From positions 1 to 53,230 of the forward strand of contig JANYGO010000108.1 in assembly GCA_025362325.1 (NCBI GenBank): a stretch of 53,230 nt of DNA, in the 5' to 3' direction. Below, piece after piece: positions 38,168 through 46,592 of this stretch. Within the stretch, counting starts at the first letter, position 1, and each line of letters begins with the position of its first letter. The DNA comes from Cyanobacteriota bacterium. GTDB taxonomy: Bacteria > Cyanobacteriota > Cyanobacteriia > Cyanobacteriales > Microcoleaceae. The position numbers and the translations under genes were made by a program. The notes under the pieces are model-generated. The model searched no databases. It was not told the DNA's origin and saw only the letters and a list, made by a program, of their open reading frames with translations.

Positions 38168-38296
38168 GATATCATGTCCGGTCTATTAGCATAATAAATA
38201 TGGTTTGTAGTGCGGACTTCAGTCCGTTTTTCTGCGGACTTCAGTCCGCACTACGAACCTATCACGCGTGCTGTTAATTGAGCGGACATGATATTA
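38168..38296. mobile_element. Nested MITE-like element: family 6 ends around a family 2 palindrome
   Basis: The outer ends GATATCATGTCCGGTCTATT and, reversed, ATATCATGTCCGCTCAATTA form about 23-bp imperfect inverted repeats. Between them sits a complete family 2 hairpin (GGTTTGTAGTGCGGACTTCA to CCGCACTACGAACC, 38199-38261). The outer element appears to have been hit by the inner one. Confidence 0.7.
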
Positions 38297-38347
38297 CCAA
38301 TTATCGATTACTAAAAATAATCTAAAATCTATAATCTAAAATATAAA

Positions 38348-39439
38348 ATGATATTATCGCCCATTAAAGTATTGTTAGTAGAAGATTCCCCAGTAGCTAC
38401 GATCGTCCTCAAGCGCATTTTGGATGCTTCGCCAGAAATCCAAGTTGTCGGAACCGCTTGTAACGGGTTAGAAGCTCTAGAATTAATCCCGAAACTTCAG
38501 CCGGAAGTCATCTGTACGGATTTGAATATGGCACTAATGAACGGGTTAGAATTCACGCAGGAAGTGATGAGGAAATACCCGCGACCTATTTTAATAATTA
38601 GTGCTTCTGTACAAGTAAATGATACTCAAAATGTATTTCAATTGCTGAAAGCAGGTGCATTAGATGTGTTTCCGAAACCAATGGGCGGATTGGCGTCAGA
38701 TTACGCTCGCCTCGCCAATGAATTAATCGCTAAAGTTAAAGTTTTATCTGGAGTTAAAGTATTTACGCGGCATCAAAAGTTGGGAGTAATTGGAACGGGC
38801 GATCGCCCCAACCAACAAATTAATCAATTACCAATGGATAGTTACCAATTATCCAGCAAAAATCTGAATTCTCAAACTATTAAATTATTGGCTGTGGGCG
38901 CGTCTACAGGCGGGCCGCAAGCGCTGCACTCGATTATTTCGCAGTTTCCGGCTAATTTTCCGGTGCCAGTAATTTGCATCCAGCACATCAGTGAAGGATT
39001 TTTGCAGGGATTGGTTGATTGGTTGGGTTTTGAATCTAAACTGCTGGTGAAAATAGCTGGTTTGGGGGAATTACCGCAAGCTGGTATTGTTTATTTTCCG
39101 CCGGAAAAACGTCATTTAGAGTTGGATGCTCAAGGGCGATTTATTTATTCTGAAGGTGCTAATTTTGCGGGACATTGCCCCTCTATAACGGTAACATTTA
39201 AGTCAGTTGCTAATTTTTATGGTCGGGCGGCGGCGGGTGTTTTACTCACAGGAATGGGTCGAGATGGTGCTGAGGGTATGTTGGCGATCGCCCGAGTCGG
39301 CGGCTTGACAATTGCTCAAGATCAGGCTAGTTGTGTTGTTTTCGGAATGCCGAAAGAGGCGATCGCCCTGGGTGCGGCCCAACACATTTTACCCGTAAGC
39401 GCGATCGCTCCTCTACTGTTGGCCAAATTAAAAGTTTAG
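38348..39439 (+). CDS. cheB: CheB-type protein-glutamate methylesterase
   Basis: The 363-residue product has a receiver (1-125; VEDSPVATIVLKRIL, phosphoacceptor Asp58 in CTDLNMALMNG). A linker and the CheB methylesterase domain follow, with all three catalytic residues: Ser186 in GASTGGP, His213 in CIQHISEGF and Asp306 in LTGMGRDGAEG. It would remove methyl groups added by CheR and so reset the receptors. The usual MPGMDG after the phosphoacceptor reads MALMNG here, an uncommon variant. Last gene of the chemotaxis cluster. Confidence 0.92.
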   Translation: MILSPIKVLLVEDSPVATIVLKRILDASPEIQVVGTACNGLEALELIPKLQPEVICTDLNMALMNGLEFTQEVMRKYPRPILIISASVQVNDTQNVFQLLKAGALDVFPKPMGGLASDYARLANELIAKVKVLSGVKVFTRHQKLGVIGTGDRPNQQINQLPMDSYQLSSKNLNSQTIKLLAVGASTGGPQALHSIISQFPANFPVPVICIQHISEGFLQGLVDWLGFESKLLVKIAGLGELPQAGIVYFPPEKRHLELDAQGRFIYSEGANFAGHCPSITVTFKSVANFYGRAAAGVLLTGMGRDGAEGMLAIARVGGLTIAQDQASCVVFGMPKEAIALGAAQHILPVSAIAPLLLAKLKV

Positions 39440-39505
39440 GATTTAGGGAGAATCTAGCAGTTTGCAGTTGAATAAAGTAATGGGAAATTGGGAATTGGTA
39501 ATAGA

Positions 39506-39656
39506 TAAGACGGCGGTTGAAACCGCGTTTAGACAAACGAAGTCCGCCTCCGCGGTGTAAAGAGAATAACGTAAAGCGTAATTTGAACGGTCTGATATTC
39601 AACCCGCTTGGAGTGGGTTTTGCTCGTATAGACGCGGTTTCAACCGCCGAGTCTTC
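39506..39656. repeat. Family 1 MITE-like repeat
   Basis: AAGACGGCGGTTGAAACCGC and GCGGTTTCAACCGCC flank a 151-bp element that lies between two convergent genes. Its right end stops three bases from the stop codon of the receiver gene. Confidence 0.8.
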
Positions 39657-39658
39657 TT

Positions 39659-40048
39659 TTATGATTTGAGATTGATAAACTTACCAATTACTTCACGCAA
39701 TTTGTCCGCATCAAACGGCTTAGTTAAATACTCCGTTGCTCCCGCCAAACGCCCTTGTACCTTATCAAATGCTCCATCTCGTGCTGTGAGCATGACGATC
39801 GGCAAGTTCTGAAATTGAGGCAAGCTGCGCACCGTGCGACAGAGTTCCAATCCGTCAATACCAGGCATCGAAACATCGAGCAACAAAACCGAAATTTGTT
39901 CGTGATAAATCGTTGACAAAGCATCCACTGCGTTGTCTGTCACGAGAACTCTAAATTCTTTGCTTAAAGCCTGTTTGACAAGTCCTTGCATCACGACGCT
40001 ATCATCAACTGCCAAAATAGTTGGTACTTGACTGCTATTTGCAGACAT
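39659..40048 (-). CDS. Single-domain response regulator (CheY-like)
   Basis: The 129-residue receiver has the acidic pair VDDS (Asp15-Asp16), phosphoacceptor Asp58 in LLLDVSMPGIDG, the switch Thr in VMLTARDG and Lys in YLTKPFDADKL. It has no output domain and therefore may act as a CheY or PilG/PilH-like shuttle. It is convergent with cheB and separated from it by a repeat, so a part in the same chemotaxis pathway is likely but not shown. Confidence 0.9.
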   Translation of the reverse strand: MSANSSQVPTILAVDDSVVMQGLVKQALSKEFRVLVTDNAVDALSTIYHEQISVLLLDVSMPGIDGLELCRTVRSLPQFQNLPIVMLTARDGAFDKVQGRLAGATEYLTKPFDADKLREVIGKFINLKS

Positions 40049-40790
40049 ATTTTTCTCCCTGTTTATTTATAGTTCTTGACAATAGAAAACATCATTGCCG
40101 CTGTCATTTTTTGAGAATTGCTTCTGCGAAATAATTGCCAACCCGGTTGGAGCGTTAGTAGAAACTTCACCGCTGTTTTTTTGACTTCAGACTCAAAAAA
40201 AGGAATGGCGAGAAGGGTAGAGTAGCGATGACAACAGTTTCAAAATAGGCATCCCAACCCAGAAACCCTCGAAGGTCGAGTTTGACCAACTATTGTTACA
40301 AAGTTTAACATTTTGGCAATTTTTTGTAGTTCATCTCCTAACTTTAGTTGAGCCACCTTCGGCACAGCCCGGTAAATCGCACTGGTATTGTGGCACAAAC
40401 CAATTATTTTAATCTACCAGCAACCCTGCTACCCATGATTAGAAAAGTCTGTTAAAATACCATTAAAGTTATTAAAAAATTCTACCTAAGCGATCGCGAT
40501 GTATTGTTTAGCATATACTTCACATCGCGATCGAGGCTCTGAGATTTAGCCCGCCAGAGGTATTTAAAAGCGCAGTCAATAGGAATTATAATTTGTACAG
40601 TCTTAGATCTGCGGTGCTCTAACTCCCATAACTCAACAGTTTCAATGTCAGTCAAGAGGTTGGTCTGAATTTGGCGCCATCCGCCTGCGCGCGACTTGCG
40701 CCCACAGTCTCCCGGCACAAAATTCATAGCTGGTTTTTCTGGGCCAGTCTTGAGAATCACAATTGCCAGCAACTAGATGGGCAGTTATAC
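40049..40790. other. Long intergenic region with HIP1-based hairpin
   Basis: This 742-bp gap separates the divergent receiver and sensor-kinase genes, so both promoters should lie here. A hairpin with perfect 12-bp arms CGATCGCGATGT and ACATCGCGATCG (40491-40502, 40522-40533) contains a HIP1 octamer. A leftward open frame at 40482-40772 (containing WELEHRRSKTVQIIIP) could encode a small protein, but it has no homologue that I recognise and ends in this hairpin. AT-rich runs at 40440-40485 could contain a promoter. Confidence 0.4.
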
Positions 40791-43586
40791 ATGACGAAAG
40801 CACCCTTGCCTCTTGGTAAAAAAGTATTGGAGCTCCATAACATCGACTTATATCAGCTTCTGGGTTCTGCTCCGGAGGCTTGCTTTGACGATTTGGTGGG
40901 CTTGGCTGCGAGGATGAGCAAAACTCCTATGGCACATCTGAGCTTGATTGATGCGAACCATCATTGGTGGTTGAAGTCGCAGTTAGGTATTGAGCGCAAT
41001 TTGGCCCACCGTTACCTGAATTTTTGCGATCGCGCGACGATAGACCAAACTTCCGAAGAGTTAGCGCTCGACTCAAACTCTCTCTCGGAATTCGATCGAG
41101 CAGTTATCCTGCAAAAAACGTCTGTTGCTGCCGATTCGGCGATCGAACCCCCGGCATATTCCTTCCACCAACAGCCACAAGCCACCACAATCCCAGACGC
41201 TTCCACAGATGTGCGATTTGCGGATCATCCGCTCACTGTTTCCTACCCATTCGTGAAATTTTACGTCGGCATCCCCGTTGTTACCTCAGACGGGCAGATG
41301 CTGGGAGTGCTATCTGTCATGGACTCCGTACCTAGAGACTTGACAAAAGAAACGATAAATGATTTAGAAGCTTTAAGCCGGCAAGTTGCGAGTTTGGTGG
41401 AGCTGCGGTGGCAGTTAGTCAAAGCCCAGAAAGAGGCAGCAGAGGTAGAAGATATCACATCGGACGGTGAGCAAATCTCGGAGTTAGCTCGATCGAACCG
41501 CGATTTGTTCAGTGCCGTGCAGACGCCAGAGAGCGGCACGAGAAGATTCCGCACAAAAAAGCTGTCGATGCTCGGGGAAATCGGCAAATCTGAAGGTTTA
41601 CGGGAAACTTCAGCGCCCATCGAGTGCGATCGCGATACCAAACAAATTCCAGAAATAGCGCCCCTGCGCCAACCAACGGCCGACTTGCTACAGGAGCGAT
41701 CGCGCTTGGGAGTCCTGCAAGCTAAAGTTGGTGCAGCCCTGGGACAAGGCGGAACAATACCGAGCACCCTCAACCGCTGCACCGAGGCAATGGTGGATTA
41801 CCTCGACGCCACAGGGGCGAACATCTGGACGTTTCACCCGCAGACAGAGCGGTTAGAATTGCAGGCGGCTTCAGGACTCAGCAGCCAAGAGTGGGAACGG
41901 GAAATAGAAGATTTGATGCGAGCCGAACCGGGAAAAATCCCAGCAGCCCAGGTGTTCATGCTTTCGATCCCGTCGCTTTGGGCGATCGCCTACCCGCTGA
42001 TTGTGGAGGAGCGGCTGGTGGGAGTGATGGCTGTGTGCTGTAGCCAAGCCTTAGCCGTCGGGGCGCTAGAAGTTCTGGGGTGGATGGCTAACGCCATTGC
42101 CGTGGCGATCGATCGCCTCAAGGCCCGAGAAGAATTGTTGAGCCGCCGGGAAGGCTTGCTGTTGGGCCTCGCCAGCCAGATGCGGAATTCGCTCGACCTC
42201 GACAAAATTTTAGATACGGCTGTCAACGAAATTCGCAACTTGTTACAGGTTGACCAGTGCTACTTTTTGTGGTATTCGATCTCGCGGCAAGGGCAGCCCA
42301 GCTTTGCGATGACCCACGAGGCGGCAAATCCCGAACTGCAAGAGCGGCTCGCAGAATATCCGATCGAACAAGTAACGCTGCTAGCCGAGAAAATTCGCCA
42401 CCGCCAAACGCTCAGGATCGGCGACGCGGCAACAGCACCCTGTATCGAACCGCCGACGCGAGCTTTTTTGACCGATGTCGGGATTGTTTCTAAGCTGCTG
42501 CTGCCGCTCAAGACTCGCTCGGGTCAAATGGGGGCGGTAGTTTGCAACCATTACAGCAGCAGCCGTTCTTGGGCCGCGAGCGAAGTGGAATTGCTGCAAG
42601 CGGTGGTGGACCAACTGGCGATCGCGATCGACCAAGCCGAACTTTACGCCCAAACCCGGGCGGCCGCCTTAGCCGCTCAAACTCAAGCCCGCCAACTGAC
42701 GGAAACTTTGCAGAGTTTGCAGCAGAAAGAAGCTCAGCTCATCCAAAACGAAAAAATGTCCTCTCTCGGTCAAATGGTCGCCGGCGTCGCCCACGAAATT
42801 AACAATCCGGTTAATTTTATTTACGGCAACTTGACTTATTGCGAGCAGTACGTGAAAGATATCCTGGATTTGCTGCGCTTGTATCAAAAGCACTACCCCA
42901 AGCCTTGCGAGGAAATTCTCGACAAAAGCGAAGAAATCGATATTGATTTTGTAGTGCCGGATTTGCTGAAAATTCTGTCTTCGATGGATATGGGAGCCGA
43001 ACGCATCCGCAAAATTGTCCTGTCTCTGCGGAACTTTGCGCGGCACGACGAAGCCGAGATGAAGCCGGTGGACATTCACGAAGGGATTGACAGCACGCTG
43101 CTGATTTTGCAGAGCCGCTTGAAGGCAAACGGGCTGATACCGGGAATTGAGATAATTAAAGACTACGGCGCTTTGCCGAAGGTAGAGTGTTTTCCCGGAC
43201 AGCTTAACCAAGTGTTTATGAATATTTTGGGGAATGCGATCGACTCTTTGGAAAATCAGCCCGCACCTAAGACGATAGCCATCTCGACGGCGGTGGTGCC
43301 CGGAGACTCGGATGCTGCTGAGTCAGGAAAGTCGATCGGTAAACGTGCGGTGATTCGGATTCGCGACAGCGGGTCGGGATTGGCAGAAAAAGCTAAATTC
43401 CGTTTGTTTGACCCTTTCTTTACCACCAAGCCTGTGGGTAAGGGTACCGGACTCGGCTTGTCTATCAGCTACCAGATTGTGGTGGAAAAACACGGAGGCA
43501 GTTTGCAGTGTATCTCAGAACCCGGACAGGGAGCGGAGTTCAGGATTGAAATCCCGCTGGCTCGCCCCGCTGTTGTCAAAGAATAA
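40791..43586 (+). CDS. Multi-GAF sensor histidine kinase
   Basis: The 931-residue soluble protein has an N-terminal GAF domain (about 20-195; LAARMSKTPMAHLSLIDANH, ILQKTSVAADSA) interrupted by a loop of about 40 residues. Two further GAF regions lie at about 315-450 (MVDYLDATGANIWTF) and 465-620 (LDLDKILDTAVNEIRNLLQV, QCYFLWYS). The kinase core has phosphoacceptor His in MVAGVAHEINNPVNF and ATPase motifs NILGNAIDSLEN, RIRDSGSGL and GKGTGLGLSIS. No receiver is attached. I chose the ATG at 40791; the frame stays open upstream to a TTG, but that stretch is not conserved-looking. The nearby lone receiver is a possible partner. Confidence 0.88.
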   Translation: MTKAPLPLGKKVLELHNIDLYQLLGSAPEACFDDLVGLAARMSKTPMAHLSLIDANHHWWLKSQLGIERNLAHRYLNFCDRATIDQTSEELALDSNSLSEFDRAVILQKTSVAADSAIEPPAYSFHQQPQATTIPDASTDVRFADHPLTVSYPFVKFYVGIPVVTSDGQMLGVLSVMDSVPRDLTKETINDLEALSRQVASLVELRWQLVKAQKEAAEVEDITSDGEQISELARSNRDLFSAVQTPESGTRRFRTKKLSMLGEIGKSEGLRETSAPIECDRDTKQIPEIAPLRQPTADLLQERSRLGVLQAKVGAALGQGGTIPSTLNRCTEAMVDYLDATGANIWTFHPQTERLELQAASGLSSQEWEREIEDLMRAEPGKIPAAQVFMLSIPSLWAIAYPLIVEERLVGVMAVCCSQALAVGALEVLGWMANAIAVAIDRLKAREELLSRREGLLLGLASQMRNSLDLDKILDTAVNEIRNLLQVDQCYFLWYSISRQGQPSFAMTHEAANPELQERLAEYPIEQVTLLAEKIRHRQTLRIGDAATAPCIEPPTRAFLTDVGIVSKLLLPLKTRSGQMGAVVCNHYSSSRSWAASEVELLQAVVDQLAIAIDQAELYAQTRAAALAAQTQARQLTETLQSLQQKEAQLIQNEKMSSLGQMVAGVAHEINNPVNFIYGNLTYCEQYVKDILDLLRLYQKHYPKPCEEILDKSEEIDIDFVVPDLLKILSSMDMGAERIRKIVLSLRNFARHDEAEMKPVDIHEGIDSTLLILQSRLKANGLIPGIEIIKDYGALPKVECFPGQLNQVFMNILGNAIDSLENQPAPKTIAISTAVVPGDSDAAESGKSIGKRAVIRIRDSGSGLAEKAKFRLFDPFFTTKPVGKGTGLGLSISYQIVVEKHGGSLQCISEPGQGAEFRIEIPLARPAVVKE

Positions 43587-43687
43587 ACCTGCGGGCGATC
43601 GGTTCCAAAAAGATTTTTGAAATTTTATTGTCAAAGTGCTTGACAGATTCTGGTATGTCAGTGTTAAGATAGGGAAGGTTAAGACGT

Positions 43688-43759
43688 TGGGGCGTCGCCA
43701 AGTGGTAAGGCAGCTGGTTTTGGTCCAGCCATTCAGAGGTTCGAATCCTTTCGCCCCAG
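43688..43759 (+). tRNA. trnQ: tRNA-Gln (anticodon TTG)
   Basis: The acceptor stem TGGGGCG pairs with CGCCCCA and is followed by G. The anticodon arm CTGGTTTTGGTCCAG shows anticodon TTG, and the T-arm is AGAGGTTCGAATCCTTT. CCA is not encoded. A likely promoter -10 (TAAGAT) lies near 43666. Confidence 0.94.
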
Positions 43760-43824
43760 TTAAATGTTTTTTGCGATTGTTGATGAAAGAAAACTAAAGT
43801 CCGATGCTGCGAACCAATTCATGA

Positions 43825-43885
43825 GGTTTGTAGTGGGGACTTCAGTCCTTCTTCATCTGAGGACTAAAGTCCTCACGATCAAACC
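43825..43885. repeat. Family 2 palindromic repeat
   Basis: GGTTTGTAGTGGGGACTTCA and GACTAAAGTCCTCACGATC with AAACC form imperfect arms, at the 3' side of the serine hydrolase. A partial copy (ACTAAAGTCC..GCGAACCA) precedes it at 43793. Confidence 0.7.
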
Positions 43886-43919
43886 AATTTGATTGTGGTT
43901 GTTCGATCGCACATCATCC

Positions 43920-45215
43920 TCACTGCGAACTACTCGGCCCGCGAGCGTTGAGCCGATCGAACACGTATCGCGAAATTGCCGGAAATACTGTCTCGTCCTT
44001 GGCATAAGCCGGATTGTCGGCGAAAACGACTAAAATGTAAATCGCGCGATCGTCTAAAGTTCTGACAAATGCCGCTTCGCTGCGGGAACTAGAGGTATAG
44101 CCAACTTTGGAACCAAAATAAATATTAGTTGGTAAAGATTCGCCCATAAATCCTTGTATCGAGTTGCTAGGGTCATTTTTCCAGGCCTTGGGGTCTAAGT
44201 CTCTCGTCAGCAAGTAAGCCATTTTGCGGCTGGCGGTGCTGGAAACAGCTTGCCTAGTATAGATTTCATAGATTAATCTGGCGGCTTGGTCGGTAGTTAC
44301 TTGATTGCGAATCGGCTGGGAAGGATCGCCCCGCAATTGCAAGTCGCGACCGATTGGCTCTTCTTGCCTTAAATAGTGTATGGGATAATTTTTGGTGGTT
44401 ATACTAATATTATTGTAGCCCGCTGACTGGAAAAAGGTGTTAATTTGATTGCGCTTTTTCAGCCATGTTTGCAACTCTTCTCCTGCGAGCTGTCCGCCAG
44501 ATTCTGTATCTGTGATTTTGTCTAAAAGCCTGCTGGCTGCATCGTTGTTGGAGACGCGAATCATTTGTTCTAAGTCGTCCTTAAAGGCAGATTCTTTTTG
44601 GGAAATTGTACCTTTTTCTATGGCTGAGTAAAAGGCGGTCATCCAAAATAACTTGGCAACGCTAGCAGGAAATCTGAGAGTTTGATTTTGATATCCGGCG
44701 AAGCTGTGGGTTTTGGAATTGCTGACATCAAGTAAGGTAATTGATAGCGGTTCTGCGGGCAGTCCTTTGCTGGTCGCAATCTTCGCAGCTTCATCCACAA
44801 TCCCTTGCAATTCTTGAGAGTAAACTGGATTGGGAGGTGTTTTGATGTTGTAGGTGAAGGTAGGCTCGCTTTGACGATCGACTAAATTTTCCGAGGTTTC
44901 AATTGTCGGCCGCGAGATCGCCTGTTGAGCCAAAATGACTGGCGGTTCTGGGAGAGGGCGACTTCTGAAGGGTATTGTGATGAACCAAAAGAGCGCGATC
45001 GCCCCAGCCATTAAACACACGATGTTACGGTATTTTAACCGAGAAAAATTCGTCCTGACTCGGCGACGCGACGGGACTGGGCGATTCCCTACGGGATAGC
45101 TTCGCTTCACGGCGGTTTCGCGTCGCGGGACTGGACGCTGGCTGCTTTGGCGTCTGGCGTTGATGGGGCTTCGGGGGTCGATTGAGCGCGGGCGTCGTCG
45201 TCGGTCTATTTGCAT
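43920..45215 (-). CDS. Membrane-anchored beta-lactamase-like serine hydrolase
   Basis: The 431-residue product starts with a strongly basic cytoplasmic tail (about 1-60, many Arg) and one membrane helix (about 62-83). A penicillin-recognising domain follows: SxxK in FPASVAKLFW (Ser185, Lys188), SxN-like VSNNDAASRLL (222-224) and KTG-like SKVGYTSSSRSEAA. It is a paralogue of the product of 18139..19077 with an added anchor, and probably acts in the periplasm on peptidoglycan or beta-lactams. The neighbouring divergent DUF1460 gene supports a wall role. Confidence 0.85.
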   Translation of the reverse strand: MQIDRRRRPRSIDPRSPINARRQSSQRPVPRRETAVKRSYPVGNRPVPSRRRVRTNFSRLKYRNIVCLMAGAIALFWFITIPFRSRPLPEPPVILAQQAISRPTIETSENLVDRQSEPTFTYNIKTPPNPVYSQELQGIVDEAAKIATSKGLPAEPLSITLLDVSNSKTHSFAGYQNQTLRFPASVAKLFWMTAFYSAIEKGTISQKESAFKDDLEQMIRVSNNDAASRLLDKITDTESGGQLAGEELQTWLKKRNQINTFFQSAGYNNISITTKNYPIHYLRQEEPIGRDLQLRGDPSQPIRNQVTTDQAARLIYEIYTRQAVSSTASRKMAYLLTRDLDPKAWKNDPSNSIQGFMGESLPTNIYFGSKVGYTSSSRSEAAFVRTLDDRAIYILVVFADNPAYAKDETVFPAISRYVFDRLNARGPSSSQ

Positions 45216-45395
45216 TGCAGTGTTGTGCTATCAAACTCGCACGATCAGTTTATAATAGGGCGGCGTCTAAATGACAAGTGTGTCGATCGAGTCCGAGTAG
45301 TGCCAATTTTAGCTGTCTGCTAGGCTGATTGATACTTCTAATAATTGTAAACATTTCAGGATAGCACTGAGTTGAAGCAAAATCCTTTAAAAAAC

Positions 45396-46514
45396 ATGAG
45401 AAAATTTAGGAGTCTGGCTGTTTGGGGATTGGCGATCGCCAGCGCGAATAATTATTTGATACCTCATGTTTGGGCATTTCAGTCTCAACCTGCTGCGGGT
45501 TCTGTTGTCTCCATACAAACAGAAGCACCAGGCCCTGATGCAGCGACTCGGTTGACGGTAGAAAGCGAAAATCCTCAAGCAATAAAAAACCAAACAGTTC
45601 CCAGTTTCGCGAGTCTGTTTTGGGATTTCAACAATTTACCGAAAATTTCCTATTTGGAATTGCTGGAGGTGCTGGCGAGACGACCGGAGTCAAACAATCA
45701 TGAGAGTATTACCGAGAAAGAAACTGCTGCGGTGTCCGAAGACACAGCAGGTTTTGACAAAATTGTACAGTACGCAAAACAACAAAATTTGCCCGATCGC
45801 CCGATCGGCGAAATCGTACAGGCGATCGCCGATAATTTCCTAGGAAAGCCCTACGCCGAGGGTTTGCTGGACAAATCCGACGCAGAAAAGTTGATTGTAA
45901 CGTTGAATAAATTTGATTGCGTTTTATTTGTAGAGACCGTTTTGGCTATTTCGCGGGGCGTAGCAGTAAAAGATTACGACTATCAAAATTTTGTAAATCG
46001 CATAGAATCACAGCGGTATTTAAACGGTAAACTCAACGGTTATTGCAGCCGATTGCACTATTTTTCCGAATGGATTAACGACAATCAAAAACGGCAAACT
46101 GTAGAAAACATTACCACTCAATTGGGCGGAGTACCCATGAATAAAACACTAAATTTCATGAGCCAGCACCGCAGCAGCTACCCGCAAATGGTGAAAGACG
46201 AAGCGACTTATCAGTGCATTGTGGGCGTCGAAGCAGACTTAGCAAAAACTGCTGTTAATTACATCCCCACAAATCAGATAAAAAGTATTTATTCCCAGTT
46301 AAAACCGGGGGATATTGTGGCGGTAGCCACCGATGTCAAAGGATTGGATGTCACCCACACGGGCTTTGTGTACAGGAATGCAGACGGGAATCTGGGCTTG
46401 ATTCACGCTTCGCCGGCTGGGGCTGTGACAGTTGCTTACGACTTGCACAGATATATTAGCAGAGTCGAAAGTGCGATCGGGATTGTAGTAGCTAGGGCGA
46501 AAACACCAAATTAA
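45396..46514 (+). CDS. DUF1460 / N-acetylmuramoyl-L-alanine amidase-like protein
   Basis: The 372-residue product has a signal-like N-terminus (RSLAVWGLAIASANNYLIPHV). The conserved DUF1460 region runs from about 135 to 365 with the likely nucleophile Cys in NKFDCVLFVETVLAISRG, then RLHYFSEWI, and the His-containing VTHTGFVYRN and LIHASPAGAVTV. DUF1460 proteins have an NlpC/P60-like fold and cleave muropeptides. I use ATG 45396; a TTG eight codons upstream is possible. It is divergent from the membrane-anchored serine hydrolase. Confidence 0.8.
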   Translation: MRKFRSLAVWGLAIASANNYLIPHVWAFQSQPAAGSVVSIQTEAPGPDAATRLTVESENPQAIKNQTVPSFASLFWDFNNLPKISYLELLEVLARRPESNNHESITEKETAAVSEDTAGFDKIVQYAKQQNLPDRPIGEIVQAIADNFLGKPYAEGLLDKSDAEKLIVTLNKFDCVLFVETVLAISRGVAVKDYDYQNFVNRIESQRYLNGKLNGYCSRLHYFSEWINDNQKRQTVENITTQLGGVPMNKTLNFMSQHRSSYPQMVKDEATYQCIVGVEADLAKTAVNYIPTNQIKSIYSQLKPGDIVAVATDVKGLDVTHTGFVYRNADGNLGLIHASPAGAVTVAYDLHRYISRVESAIGIVVARAKTPN

Positions 46515-46526
46515 ATTGGTTTATAG

Positions 46527-46592
46527 TCGTAGGGTGCGTCAGCTTGAATTATTTTAGCTGCAAATTCAAAATGTCTATGCTGACGCACCCTA
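46527..46592. repeat. Hairpin repeat with GTAGGGTGCGTCAG arms
   Basis: GTAGGGTGCGTCAGC and its inverted copy CTGACGCACCCTAC flank an AT-rich loop; an inner inverted pair is AGCTTGAATT and AAATTCAAA. Related short hairpins lie at 6723 and 28588. Its right end overlaps the stop codon of the DUF2809 remnant. Confidence 0.75.

Noticed and set aside
41261..41782. Leftward frames opposite the sensor kinase
   Set aside because: Shadows of the high-GC kinase coding sequence; the plus strand has clear domain motifs throughout.
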